From NCBI GenBank assembly GCA_009760885.1, contig CM019719.1, forward strand, positions 30,606,084 through 30,670,083: a stretch of 64,000 nucleotides of DNA, read 5' to 3'. The position numbers were made by a program, and so were the translations under genes. Every line of letters starts with the position of its first letter. Within the stretch, counting starts at the first letter, position 1. A model generated the notes under the pieces. It was given only the letters and a program-made list of their open reading frames with translations. It was not told the DNA's origin and did not search any database. Source of the DNA: Achatina immaculata (taxonomy: Eukaryota > Mollusca > Gastropoda > Stylommatophora > Achatinidae). Below are positions 28,472 through 43,400 of the stretch, in pieces.

Positions 28472-31400
28472 TGGCCAAAGATTTCTGCTTATTAATAAAT
28501 CACAATAACCAGATGAACACACACTGTGAACATTACTAAAGAGGTCAAAAGGCAAAGATGGAAAAGCTGGGCCACACACTTCAAATGGACAGAACAGGAC
28601 ACCCCTATGCCTTGACTTTGACGCCTCAAAGGAAAAGAAAGAGGAGCAGGTCATTGTGGACATGGAGGCGTACACTACAGGAAGAACTAAAGAAAGCAGG
28701 AAAGACAAGGTTTGAGGTATCCTGGCTTGCTCAGGACAGGAATGGCTGGAGAGCCTTATGCTCCACTGGGAGTACAGAGGACCGACGATGAATAAATCAC
28801 ATATATCAACCACACTAACTTTAATATGGCACATATGGATGGATTCAAAGATGAGAAATGAAAAAAAAAGAGTCCCTCATGTGAAACAAAGATGTCAAGA
28901 AAAAGCAGCAGATTAAATAACATCACATGATTAATGAAGTGTACCTGGAAAGTGACAAACAACAAAGATGAATATAAATCTTTAACAAAAGCACGAAGAA
29001 ACATAAGAAAAGACAAAAAAAAAACAACACATACAAGATTGTTGTGAAAGAATAGAAGAACATCAGAAGTGTGGAAGAGATAGTGAAATGTTTAAAGAAA
29101 TGACAAGAAATGTCACACCTAAGCTAAATGTAATTTGTGATGAGATGGGGAATACCTTGACAGAGACAGAGAAAATTCTGGAAAGATGGAAGTAATATTG
29201 CAGAGGAATGTATGAAACAACTGACTGTGAAAGCAGAAATCAACAGTGCGAATTATTATTGGAGGAGAAAGAACCCAAACTGACAACAGAAGTTTTATGG
29301 GCAATAAAGAATCTAAAAAATGGTAAATCACCAGGATGTAACGAGATAACAGCTGAACTTATTAAAGCAGGAGGAAAGGAATGTGCAACAATCTATCATG
29401 CACTATGTAAAAAGATATGGCATTCAGGTATTTGGCCAAAAGAATGGAAAAGAACTGTATTCATACCACTGCCAAAAAAGGGTAACTTGAAATTATGCAC
29501 AAACTACAGAACTGTTGCCCTTATTAGTCATGCCAGTAAAATTCTGTTAAAAATCATAAAGGGTAGACTTCATAAGAAAATAGAAGTCAATATGGTCTAA
29601 GCTGGTTTTAGGCAAGGAAGAGGATCAAGAGATCATATATTCAATATAAGATTAATAACAGAGAAATGCAGAGAGTTTAATGTGAATCTATCTTATATCT
29701 TATATCCTTCCTGTGCTGTTAAACGTCACATAGGGCTCGCAAAGTAGTTCGCCAATTTTTCCTGTCTTCGGCGAGTCTTTCAACCTCATCAAAGGATTTT
29801 ATGCCTGTTAATTTGGCCTCTCTTAATAATGTCCTCTTCAGAGTTTCACGCAGTCTGCCTCTTTTTCTTCGGCCTGTTGTGTTCCACTTGATAGCTTGTT
29901 TTGGGATTCTCTGATCATTTAATGTGAATCTATATTTAGCCCTTATAGACTACTCAAAGGCATGTGATTGTGTACAACACCAGAAACTTTGGAAAATAAT
30001 GGAAAAAATGGGATTTCCAACACATATGATACAATTAACATCATTGCTGTATCTAGACCAACAAGCAGCAGTAAGAATAAATGGTGAAACAACAATTTGG
30101 TTTGACATAAAACAAGGGGTCCATCAGGGGTGCATATTGTCGCCTTACTTATTTAACTTGTATAATGAAAATATAATGAAGAATGTTAGAGAAGATGTAG
30201 ACAAAGAATACTATGATGCCATAAAAATTGGAGGTTATGAAATACCAGAGATTAGATATGCTGATGACACAGTATTACTGTCCACAACACAAAAAGGAAT
30301 GAAAAACTAATTATGTCAGTCCGTAAGAACAGCGAAGAGCAGAACCTCTATCTTAATGTGAAGAAAACTAAATTGATGACAACTGACAAAACAAACAAGG
30401 CAGCTTAAATATGTATCAATGAGGAAAAATTGGAAGAAGTGGAGAGTTTTGAATATCTTGGATCACTACTAACTAATAATGGAGATACAACGAGGGAAAT
30501 TAAAAGGAGGACACCCCTATCGCTCTTTAGAAAGTAAAACAACTAAAGAATCTGTGGAGAGGTACAAAAAGAACCACAAAAATAAGATTTTTAAGGGCAT
30601 GTATCTTTCCCATCACAACATATGACTGTGAGACCTGGACACTTAACAAAACAGCTGAGAAACACATAAATGTCTTTGAAAGTAAATGCTACAGAAGAGT
30701 TCTTCAAATATCATGGACACAAAAAAAAGAACAAATATATCCATACTACAAGAACTTAATATTGAAGAAGAGTAAAGAGGATTAAAGAGAGAAAACTTAA
30801 ATATTTTGGACACATTAAACGTCATGATAATCTAGAGAAGACCGTCTTGGAAGGGTACATAATGGGAAAAAAAAAGAGGAAGACCAAGGCGAAGATGGCT
30901 GCAAGACATCGTTGATGATCTGCAAATGGATGCATCAGCAGCAGGCCATCGTGATCACAACCGAGAGGCCTACAGGAGTGCTGTAGGGGAGGCAAAGTTC
31001 CACAAGGGACATGCAAATGAATGAATGAATGAACCTGGTCTTCAACCCTAGTCTAAAGCTTTATTATCTGGCAAACTCAGTCATAATGTGTGAGTCAAAT
31101 TACATATAATACATAGTAGCAATAACAATTGTTATACTGCATACTAATAAATAATGATGTCCTAGCATGCAGGGATACTTGCAAAGGAGACATTCCAAGC
31201 ATATCACAATTATATATATAGCAACACAAATAAAGCACCATATTTAGTCTTCTACTTCTGTAATCCACCTTTGAAGTAAGGGATAAATAAATGATAAAAA
31301 AGAAGAAATTAAATCGGGCAAAATATAACTGTGAAAGACAGCCTTAACAAACTCTCTCAGAAGATCAAAACGCAAAACTTTCAAACTATCTGTCATGAAA

Positions 31401-34400
31401 ATGACCCCACAACTGTTCCTATTTGTGGTACAAATTGAGATCAAGTGAGAGAATGCAATGCAAATATCTATTCATGACAGACATATTATTCCAATAAATT
31501 AACAGCAAAAAAAAAAAAATGTTAGCCACTTTCAATTAATCATGTGTCTGACATGAATTAACAGCACAGTGCAGTTTATTCATAAAGCTGATGACTGTCT
31601 TTCATATGGAAATAGTAGCACAAAATGAAGCCAAATAACGTAAGTACTCTGAGCAAAAAAAAGGATACCTAACAGCTATAACAGTCTAGGATTAAGGCAG
31701 GCAAGCTTCACACTTCACCAAGCAGTTACTCTGATAAATTTGAAATAGTGGCATCAAGAAACAACATACTGTTATAAAAAACAATGCTCTGAATAATTCC
31801 TGCCTATGAGAAATTATATCTATAAAAACAAAACAAACAAACCAGGTACTATTTTTTTTCCACCCAGTCCTTGTATAGCATATATGTTACGATGTAAGAT
31901 AGATAACTGAGAATTGGAAATTTTGTATAAAAAGTAATCAGCTGTTTGTGAGTAGAGTCCATCTGCTTTGTCTCGGGTTGCACGAGGGTCACAGTTAAGG
32001 TTTGACAGGGAAAAGGTCAGGTGAGAGAGAATCACATGATGGAGGGACAGTTGTGTTCTGTGTATTGTTTGGACAAGACGCAGATTTAGGTTGTTAGAAA
32101 TGTAGTCGTTAAGGAAAGAGCTGTAGAATAGTGTGTGGTAGGATGTTCTGATGGTGACAAACATCTGCCAGGAACATATGTTATGCTGTGGAATTGTAAA
32201 TTATGTCCAGTCTTGTGTTCACGGAGTTTGTTGATGCCTTGTTGTTCTCGTCATATTGCTCATTGTCACCCCAGGCATTATTAAAGTCACTTCAAATTAT
32301 AAAGTTGCTGTTTTTGTATTACTATTGCCACTGAGAGAGGATGAACATACCTGAGAGCAAGTAAGTCTGCGAAGTGAATAACAAAGCACAGTCGTGAATT
32401 AAAATGAGATAAAAGCTAACAGTAATGTAAGAAAGAACATTAGTACAGTGGACAATAGTGAAATTGCCAGAGAGATGAATAACAATAAACAACAAGCTTA
32501 CATCTACAGTTTACAGACCACACATAACTAGAAGAGAATCCCAGACTACACTGCTTTACTTGCACTTAAACTTCTCTGTCAGATAATGAAATATGTAGAT
32601 CTTTATTCAGTTCTTATAACATTTAAAAGAAGAAATTAGAATGTCTAACCCCCCCAAAAAAAAAAACAAAAAACTTTACTGTGCCAAAAGGTAAGGGTAG
32701 ACCAAAGGAGACATGGAGAAGAACAGCAGAGCGTATGTTGAGCTACATAGGGCTCACCTGGGCAGGAGTGGGAAAAAAAGGTGATGGATAGGCATTTGTG
32801 CAGAAGCCCCATATGCCTTGGGCACTTAAGATTCAGAGGGGAGGGAGGGGGGTGGGGTGGGAAGAGAGAAAGTGAGAGAGAGAATGTGTCATGTGAATTA
32901 ATGCACCATATAAGAAGTCATGAGAAGAAGTCATATACAAAACTTTGAAAGTTACAGGAAACATTTACAGGAAGTCATTTAACTCTCCACATAAGAAACC
33001 AATAAACTTTTCGATTACTGAAAAGTTCAGAACAGAAGTATAGTTGGAGAAACAAATAATAAAATGGAGCCTAATTTCAAAATCTTATGACCTCATATAC
33101 TTAATTCCAACATTTCTTCACTGCCACTTATGTCTCTAGGGTCTAGAGTGCTTCCAGAGGCACTGTTTATTTATGAGATAGTGCCTGCTTAAGGAGTTAT
33201 GAAAAAAATCACAAACTAGTATCAAGTACTATTGAGCACTATATAATGAGCTAGCAGCAAGCACAAATTGCACTGGTCTTCATCACCATTAGGTTTACCT
33301 AGTTTGTTTTCTATCTCTGCCTTGGCCTCATACTTCTCTGACAACGGAGTGTTTTCATCTGCACTGCTGTCCCCGTCATCTTCATTAAGAGCAGGGTATA
33401 ACTCAAATCTCTGAGCCTGCGGGTCAACAGCCAGGTTCTGAGCCTGTGGGTCAACAGCCAGGTTCACTGGTGAATGTTCTGCTCCAAACTTTGTGACTCC
33501 TTCTATTATTCCATTTCCCATTTCTTCCATCTCTCTATCTTTGCTTTTCTCATCTTCTATATTACCTCCCTGATCTTCTTTCTCATAGGCAAGTTTACTG
33601 CATGAGGGCTGAGGATGTGTGTCAGATGAAAGGTCAGGCTCTCTGCATGGTCTGGGAGAACTGCCATGACCAGTCAAGTGAAAGTCTAATGCTGCAGTCA
33701 AGACGGGAGGAAAAAAATAAGCAATCAATGCACTTTAACAATTTAGAAATAAAAGGCTGACTTTAAAAAAACATCAACAAAGTGTTTTCAAAAATTTATA
33801 GTCACTGAAAGTTTGTAGATGATCTCCTTTTAAGTGTAAAATTTGATTTCTTTGAAGCAAATTTAGTTAAGATCCAGAACTCGTGCACAGACTGTGAAAT
33901 AGGCTGGAATGGAATTCCTTAATCAGCTTAACAAGAAGACATAACAGGAAACATGCTGACTTCTGTCCAGTTCTCCAGACTGTTTAAACCACAGGGTTCT
34001 AGGACAGACACTTCATAAACACAGGTACGCTGGCTCTAGTAACTGCTGTGTTCCTCTATTTCAGGAGTTCTCTTCCTGGGATATCTCTACTCCTTGGAGG
34101 TATGGCAACCACATGATGCGGGTTTGGGTCTCTGGGAATCTCTGAACAACCTTTTAAAAATTATTGGTGGATCAGAATTTTCCACTCCTAACTATACATA
34201 TGTAAAGCTCAACATAGCTACTGACATCTTTCAAAGTTATACTGGTACCACAGAGGACTGGTGATGATGGTGATTTCGACAGCCTGGTGAAGGGGAATGG
34301 GGACATGCTGGGCAATCTACTGGGGGTCGGCAATCTACTGGGGGTCACCACCATTTGTTTTCCCCACCACAAATGAAGCATCAATATATTCCCTCATAAG

Positions 34401-37400
34401 TCCTTCCTTTGAGAATACCTGCACCATCGTTTTCCTTAACTTGTGTGCATTGTGTTAAGAACTGGTATCAAAACAAAATCATGACTAGAATATCTTGACT
34501 GCAATAGATTCTATCAAACTTACTGCTGCATGATATTTGTGCTAACATTTTTTTTCTGAGCATTACAACAAAAAGTTTCAACTGGAAGTTTCACAAATAA
34601 GCTCTTAGTTAAAGTTAAGCTTTTAGTTAAAAACCTATTAAACTGGCCAATTTTCATCTGGAAATGCTGTGTGTAATTTCTTAGACAATCAGTTCAAATT
34701 TTAGGAAAATTAGCATTAAAATAAAAGATGAAACATTGTTATGATTCATAAATTTCACAAAGGAACCAAAAATTAGAAAAGTCTAAACAAATCAAAGCTT
34801 TAAAAAAAAATCATATGGTTTAGCAAAGTTGTAGAAAAGCTAAATTCTAAGGCCTGTCTTATACCTATAAACGGATAGGAAAGAACTAATAATATTTATG
34901 TTTGCATTATGTAAAGAGTCAACATTTATGTTTGCATCATATAAAGAATTAACATTTACGTGTGCATTATATAAAAAGTTAACATTTAGAGCATGCATCA
35001 TGTAAAGAGTTAACATTTATGTGTGCATAATATACGTGGAAAAAAAATCCACAACTTTTTATAACAGTCAGACCTCAAAACAAAAAAGGTGGAACACAAA
35101 CCCTAAAGAATATGAATATAATCAATCATTACTCTTACCGCCTGGAAAGAACCAATCAGCATTTGTGACTACTGCCTCTATAATACCACTCAATGCTCCT
35201 GTAGTTGCCATGTTAGGTCTATGTTGAGAAGACAATGAAATGGTAATAAGATTCTATATGATCTTTTAACAAGTACCACTGATCTCCTAGATGTCCTTGA
35301 CAACTGCTAATATAATTTTTTCTACTCATGTACATACAGGGTGTCCATAAATTATTCACCTGTTGAAATGCTTGGCCTACTTGCTCCCTTTTGGTGTAAT
35401 ACGCTGCCTATTTGTTGAAAATGTTTTAACCAATCAACACCTCAGCAAGTGTTCAGCAGGTGGATCCTTCTTGAATTCTTTCCAATAAAAATACTTAACA
35501 GTCACAGGAGACTTTGTTTCCTATATCCACAAGACGCACATTGCTTTTTCTTACAGTACACATTTTTTGCTGTTTAGTCACAATGCATGATGGTATGAAG
35601 TGTTGCCAACCTCATGGAAAAAAAATTCTGATGTCAATGTTGCTACAAACTAACTTCATTACAGAAAAAAAAGCGGACGTTTACGTGTTTGCCACGGCAC
35701 TAAGCACGGGTCTTGATATGTATGGGGGTATGGTTGTAAAAGTGAATATACAAAGTATTTCCACTTTAAAAGTATACATATTATGCATGAAAATAGTTGT
35801 AAATGTAAGTAGATTTCATAAATGAAGAGTTTTTTTAGGAAAAAAGAAGTAATGTGATGATTTTAGTTGATAATTGTGTAGTGCTTACCATCGGTGATGC
35901 CTAGCTGTACAATGTTTACCATCGGCGATTTCCAGATCTACTTAAATTTTCATCCGATCTTGTCATGTGGTGGCATTATCACTAAAATAATGTCTAAAAT
36001 AACCTTCTAACTACTTCTCCAGTCCATTTAATAGGTCTAGATGTACTTGGGGTACAATCAGGAACAGTGGTCGGATCATAGGACATGTCCTTATGCCTCC
36101 GATATCACAATAGATACTGAAATTTCTCCGTTAATTCATCGCTTTCATTCGGTTAGCCATGCTTTTTGATTGAACTATGAAAGGTCACCAGACATGCGCA
36201 GATAAATCGTGTACAATAAAAAGTTTTACAATAGCTTTATGTTGCAATGAAACAATATCACTATAACAACAATGGCAGACACTGGACCAACAGGAAGTTC
36301 CCACTATCGCGACAATGGCAGGGAAAGAGTTAACTGCAATTTCTTTCTTTCTTTTTTAATTGATGACAGTTTTCAAATGAATAATTTATGGACACCCTGT
36401 TTAGCAGTGCATTGTATTTGATATCAATGTACGGTTTTCTTGAAATTCAATTCAGCACAATAATCTAGTGTTACCAGTAGTTGCAAAATTAAACTATGAA
36501 ATGTTCTATGACTACTGTAAAACTGATCTTACACTAAAGTTTTGAACGTATGGTTTTCAGTACAGAGTAGACCCCATTAACCCTTTCCATGCCTCAGGAA
36601 GAAATACGGATGTTCAGATGGGTGCCAGATTAAAAGCACAGGTCTTGATATGTATAAGGGGTATCCTTGTGGTCCTCTCGTGGATCTCGTGTGGTCTTTT
36701 CGGGGACCACGGGACCTAACGAGGACCACAGGCGTAAATTCAGTAGGATCACAGTGCGGTTTTGGTGGTAGAAGCGAACGAAGAAGAAGAAGAAGAAGTA
36801 TAAGGGGTATAGTTGTAAAATTGAATGAAACACAGTATTTCCATGTACTTCCGTGTACTTATTATGTTTCAAAATATAACTAAATGTATGAAGATTTCAT
36901 AAATGCAGAGTTTTTTTTAGGAAAAAAGAAGTAATGTGGTGTTTTTAGACAATGACTGTGTCCAACTTACCATTGGAAAGGTCCAGAGGTACAATATGTA
37001 CCATCTGAGATGTATAGATCTACCTGTTGACATCGTATTGTGATTCAATGTTGCATTATTGGTAGAATAATGTCTGAAATAACCTTCTAACTACTTCTCC
37101 AGTCGTCTAATATGTCTAGATCTATTTGGGATACATTCAAGAATAGTGGCCTGGTCACAGGGCATGTCCATACCCCTATCTACATCACCAAAAATTGAAA
37201 TTTCTCGCAGAAAACTTAAATTTTCTCCCTTGTAACCAAGCACTCTTCAGCCATTTTGAAAAAGGTCAGGGGGCATGCACTCTAAATGTTTACAATCTAA
37301 ACGTTACACGGGGTTTTTAATGAAACAAACCAAACATCACTAGAGTGACTAAAGGCACCATGTGAGAAATCGTAACTATCGTCTAGGCAACGAAAGGCAC

Positions 37401-40400
37401 GGGAAGGGTTAATACATTACTCTCTTATTACTACTGCATTGGTGGATGCAGCAAAGCTTTGCACAGCAAAATAAGGGAACAGAATATATGGCTCTGAAAA
37501 TTGGCAAGCACTGGTCCATTCTTCTATGGATGCCTTATGAGATGAGGAAAGCCCAGAAATTTAGCGCCATCTACATTACCAGAACAGCAAATTGCATGGC
37601 TCTGCAGTATTTTGCCTTCTTTGCCTAACTTTGACCCTGTTAATCATTGTGTAATGTGGTAGTCTTGGATCAACTTGCATCATTCATTCATTCATTCATA
37701 ATCCATCAAGTACTTACACAGTGTTCTTCTCTGACCATATTAAGTTCGGTCCAACTACAATTGCAATATTACTAGGCTTCATTTTATTTACATCACTTTT
37801 CTCCGCCAGCTTGGCCAGGAATTTAACCAAGTATCTATAAATAAAAAATTTTTTAAAATGTAAATGTAATGAACTTTGACCAGCTGGTCACACTGAAAAT
37901 AAACATTAATGAAAATAATAAAAAGAAACAAAACTAATGATTTTTAATTTTAATTTACACCTCATATGGCCAATATCACAAGTGTTAAGAATGATAAGAA
38001 ATACATTTAAATGTACATCTCAAACTGGATCCCCAGTCTCAAGCACCTAGAGACAGTGCACAAAAGTAACGTGACAAGTCAAAATATTTCATATAAATGT
38101 AAAAACTAAAAAAAAAAAGGTTAAGGTAATCCTGTCATGCCTTAGAGGCACATAGGGATATGGTGTTAGTGCCCATATTTTCCTTGACCTGTCAGCACAC
38201 TGGAGGGTGATACGGTCAGTATCACACCTGGCCGCCTTTCCTTTCCCAATTCCAGAAGAAGTCGTGTACCTATTTTTACAGCTGGGTGACTGGGGGTGCC
38301 TTCAGCTGGATTCGAACCCCTGACCTTCACCATGCACTAACTACTTTGTCACTCAGACACCCCATATTATATATGTAGGGTATGAATATTAGTAAAAAAT
38401 TCTTAAGGGACACTTAATCATAACCAGTATTACATTTTTCAAGAGAAATAGAATTTTAGATAAACTACATTAAAAAAAAAAAATTCAACTTGTTCCTAAA
38501 CTACCAAAATTCATACTTTTCCACTCCACAATAACTGTCACCTTATTTAGGGAACTCTACCTACAAATGTTGTGATACATCTCAATTTGCAGTGATGCAC
38601 TATGAATTTCATATGAAGCACCAAGGATATATGCCATAATATGCCATAATTGTATGATACAAATTATAATTTCTATAAATAGGCTGTTCTTATCTTACAC
38701 AGAACAGACGAAGTTACCTCCTTCAGAAAACAACAGCTAGGGAATAAAGGTGTGCATATCAAGATGCACACAGAAGTGAAATAAACTTGCCTGAAATTGT
38801 TGTAGTTTGCTTTGGGGAGTCGACTGATCACAGTCCACAGGGCTTGCAAACGTTGATCTTGTGGCCTACAGCGATAGAAGGTAACACAGTTTATATTTTT
38901 CACACATCGTTAATCCTCTCACATCAGTGCCATTGTCCTTCAAATCTTATTTCACTGAAAAACTTACTATGACTACCCCATCAGAAATGTAACAAGGAAC
39001 TAACACATTCGAGAAGCAAATGAATATGTCATATTTTGTGCATTAAAAACTATACTGAAAACTAATTTTTGTTTCAGTTTGGCTGAAAATGTTACAATAA
39101 ATGAATTATTTTACCTCATAAAGGAGGAGAAAAGTAAGATTATTAATGGATTTTAGAACAATATAAGAGCAGAAATATAAATAGAAAATATTTTTTAAAA
39201 TCTTAATGTCCTGACAGATATTTTTTTCTTTAAACAAATAGGTAGATAAAAGTGTGGCAGTTGAAGATAAATAAATGAAGAAGGAATAAATGTTTTCAAT
39301 ACTTTAACAGTTCTATTTTTACCCTGTGGGATCTACTGCAGAGACAAATGTAAATATCTTGTAGAGAGCTGAAAAAAAAAAAAAACTAAAACTTACAATG
39401 TGGCAGCCTGCAAAAAATCATCATACAGGCTAAAAGTTAGAAGAGGTTCTGGCAGCTCCCTCAGGTACTGCTTTAAGGCACCTGTGAAGTGGAAACATAA
39501 ACCAACTACAGCTAACAAGGGAAGTCAATGTAATTAATTAAATAAACTGGTGAACAATGATGACTATATCAGAGCTCCTTGTGATATTCTGGGAGAAAGG
39601 CCGTTACTCTTCTTCAGCTTGGCTAAAAAAAGTGGGGACTAACATGATATGCCTGGTGTTGCAGACTGCAAAGAAGCACACCTTTTGAGTGCACTCCAGG
39701 AATTACAACAAGTTACTATCTATAAACTTTTAGTTCCAGGAACCAATATAATAATATTCAGGACGCACCCATCTCTGTTCTACTCCTTGTTCCAGTAACT
39801 TCACACAGTAACTATAAATACTCCCCACCTGACTTGATATCTATGTTCTGTGATCTTCATCATGGCACTGGCTGTTACGATTCAAATTAACAGTTAAAAT
39901 GAGACCCTCTGGCACACAAAAAATAAAGGTAGACTGAGGTTTATGGTTCAGTTTTACAAAAAGATAAAGAGTGAGAAAAGTAAGATGAGCACATATACAA
40001 GAAGAACATACAACAATCCAATATTCTGGTAAAAGTCTTTTTCATGGATCATATACAAGAACAAAACAATGGATAAAAACACGGCAAAATAAATGGAAAA
40101 TTAAACACTCAGCTTTTTTTTTTTCATCCTTCTTGTGAGAAAGGCGGGCACAAAGTGCACCCTTATAAACGTAGGTAGGCACAAAGTGGAAGCAAGTGAC
40201 TGGCTGAGGAATGACAAACAATACAGCATCATGCCCCAAGTTTGCTCCAGTTAGATGCTTATCTTATATCCTTCCCGTTTCGTTAAATGTCACATAGGGC
40301 TCGCAAGGTAGTTCACCAATTTTTCCTGTTTTCGATGAGCTTTTCAACTTCATCAAAGGATTTTGTGCCCACTAATTTTTGGCCTCTCTTAACGATGTCC

Positions 40401-43400
40401 TCTTTAGAGTTTCTCGTGGTCAGTCTCTTTTTCTTCAGCCTGTTGTGTTCCACTTGATAGCTTGTTTTGGGATTCTCTGATCATTTCTTCTCATCATGTG
40501 ACCAATATATGTCCATCTCCTTTTCCTAATCACCCATGAGACTGTGTTCGCTCATCTATCTTATCTCTGCATTGTTCTTGAATTCGTTCCACTTGATGCT
40601 GAGTATCTTCCTTAGGCATTTGTTTTCAAAAGAGTCTAATTTATTATCTATTTCTTTAGTTGTTTTCCAGCTTTTGCATGCATAAATGAAGGTGGATATA
40701 TCTGAATTGGATAGTCTTAACTTGGTTTTTGTGCTTATAACCTGAATGCCATATGTTCTCAAGATTATTGAAGATCGATGCTGCTTTTGCAATTCTAATT
40801 CTAACTTCCTTTCTGGTGTCACCATCCTTGTCTATGTAGCTGCCAAGGTATGCAAATCGATTGACTTCTTCAACAGCTGTCCCTTCTACATGTATTTTTT
40901 CATTTTGATTAATGGGAAGTTTTAGATACTTATGGTCTAAACAAAAGGAGTCTAGGTGGTGCAGATAATAAAAGTGAGAAAACAATATGGCGAGGAGTGG
41001 ATGAAGGAAGATTCAGAAAGAATAGAGAACAATGACAGAACAAGAGGGCATTAAAAAAAATGACTTTTGAAATTTTCATGCTAAAAATATGATGAAAGCT
41101 TGTAGCCTATTTTCTATGGTTACCAGGAATAATAGCCTTACTAAGATGCCAGAATTACATCACATTAACATATCAACACTCATCAGGTACTCTCTCTCTC
41201 TCTCTCTCTCAGAACCTTAAGTGCCCAAGGCATATGGGGCTTTGGCAAAGGTTTTCCACAAATGCCTGTCCTTTGCCTTCCTTTCCGCTCTTGCCCAAGT
41301 GAGCCCTCTGGTGCTCAATATCCTCTCTGTTGTTCTTCTCCATGCCTTTTTTGGTCTACCCTTACTTCTGTTCCCCTGTGGTGTCCATCTCAGTGCTATT
41401 TTTGGTAGTGAGTCGTCAGTCATCTGGAGCACATGTCCCAATCACTGTCGGTGTCTTTCCTCAATAATTGCTGTCAGTGGCTTTATCTGCATTTCTGTGT
41501 TTGGCCATAATATTCTTCTAATTTTTTGTAAACATTTAGTCTGGAAAGAATTCAGTTTGTTTTCTATAGTTTTGGAGATTTTCCAGCATTCACTTCCATA
41601 GAGTGGTACACTTAGAACCGTCTCTACAGTGGGTTAAATATAAACTACACAGTCAATGGTGCTCACCATCTACTCTTCTCAGCAATATAATAAAACAGAA
41701 CATTCTGTTTGGTCTTACCAGCAACAGTGTGTGGATCTGAACTGAATTCATCCATATCAACTGCGTGTGCATCAAAACAAGCCTGAAAAAAAAAAAACAA
41801 AAAGAAAGTCTAAGATAAATATTCATATGTTTATGAACTGAATAAACAACAAAAAATCAGACAGTACAGCCATGCTGTTTGAGGTGGCTGACCAGAAATT
41901 GTTTGCTTTTAATATATCTGGACTGGGGAAATTTATAATCAGTTAAGAAAAGGTGAAAGAGAAACCTGTCTCAGGAACAAACTCAATAGCTAAAAACAAA
42001 AGATTTTAAAAAAATGCTCCATATTTCAGCTAATGTAACTGTAAATGAATATATGCTACAAACTCCTGATAAGAGCACACACAAAAAAATCCCCACCATT
42101 AAGCTACCATCTATAGGTGATAGTCATTCCTTTACAGTTCCATTACAGTTCAGGACAATCTGAATGCACAAAACTCCCAACTTGCTACACTGAGGAGTTT
42201 AGCTATGATATAAAACTCTGCTTGTGATGTCAGTGAAAGATGCTCATGGGATAAGGATAAGCCAGAAAACTTCTTGCAAATAAAATGTTCCTGAAAGTTC
42301 ATAACAACTTAGACATCAGTGGTCTTCTTCTAACAAATAAAATGTTCCTGAAAGTTCATAACAATTTAGACATCAGTGGTCTTAACCACGGCTCTATAAG
42401 TGGTCTTCTTCTAACAGATAAAATGTTCCTGAAAGTTCATAACAACTTAGACATCAGTGGTCTTCTTCTAACAAATAAAATGTTCCTGAAAGTTCATAAC
42501 AACTTAGACATCAGTGGTCTTCTTCTAACAAATAAAATGTTCCTGAAAGTTCATAACAATTTAGACATCAGTGGTCCTAACCACGGCTCTATAAGTGGTC
42601 TTCTTCTAACAAATAAATGCATCTCTACAATTAATAACTCATACTGGCCGCCACCACCACCCATGCTTCTCCACAGACTTCAATCCTTAATATTTTCCAT
42701 CAGCTCACTTGGTAACTTTTTAATATGCCTCTAGATTAGACTGTCCATGATTTTTTTTCTCTTCACATTTCCTAGCCTCTCTTCCTATTTATATTTTCCT
42801 GCTGTTAAGATGTTTTTAAGCCCTCCCCTTCTCATTATATATCCACTGAATGATGACTGTCATTATCTTAGGGACCTAATTTGGCTCCTTTCTTCACTTG
42901 GGTTTGTTAGACATTTCCTGATTATCATTTTAAATGTCCACGGTACTCTAACATTCTTTTAAGGAACCACATCTCTGTTGATTCTAGTGATGTTCACACT
43001 GATCTGCTGTTGTCTACGGCTCACTTCCACAGAGCTGGATGGGCACAATGTAGCATTTTATAACATTCTTTCTGATGTTTGGTGGAAGAAATATGTTATA
43101 TTAAAAAAAAATTTCCCGTTTCCATGCCATTAAGGCATATTGGGGATAAGGTGTTAGGCCCGCATTTCCATGACCTGCGGGCATATGAATGTGTGATGTG
43201 GTCAGTATCATGCCTGGCCGCATTTACCTTCCCAGATTTCTCTGGTATCCATTTTTAGAGGTTGGGTTGACCCTGTGCCCCCTCCCTTTTTTTTTTCTGG
43301 TGTATGCCAGAAAAAAATCCCACTGCTGGGACTGAACCCAGTACCACCAGATTAGTAAACCCAAGTCCCTAACCATTCAGCTAACCAGGCTGCTGATACA

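Noticed and set aside
34172..34384. Ser/Pro-rich minus-strand frame between BAR-RhoGAP exons
   Set aside because: It looks linker-like, but the available acceptors put it in another phase that stops within about 35 codons, and no good donor fits. The flanking exons already join in phase 1.
42285..42734. 149-residue plus frame
   Set aside because: It is the translation of a 55-bp minisatellite whose repeats happen to stay open; no gene signal.
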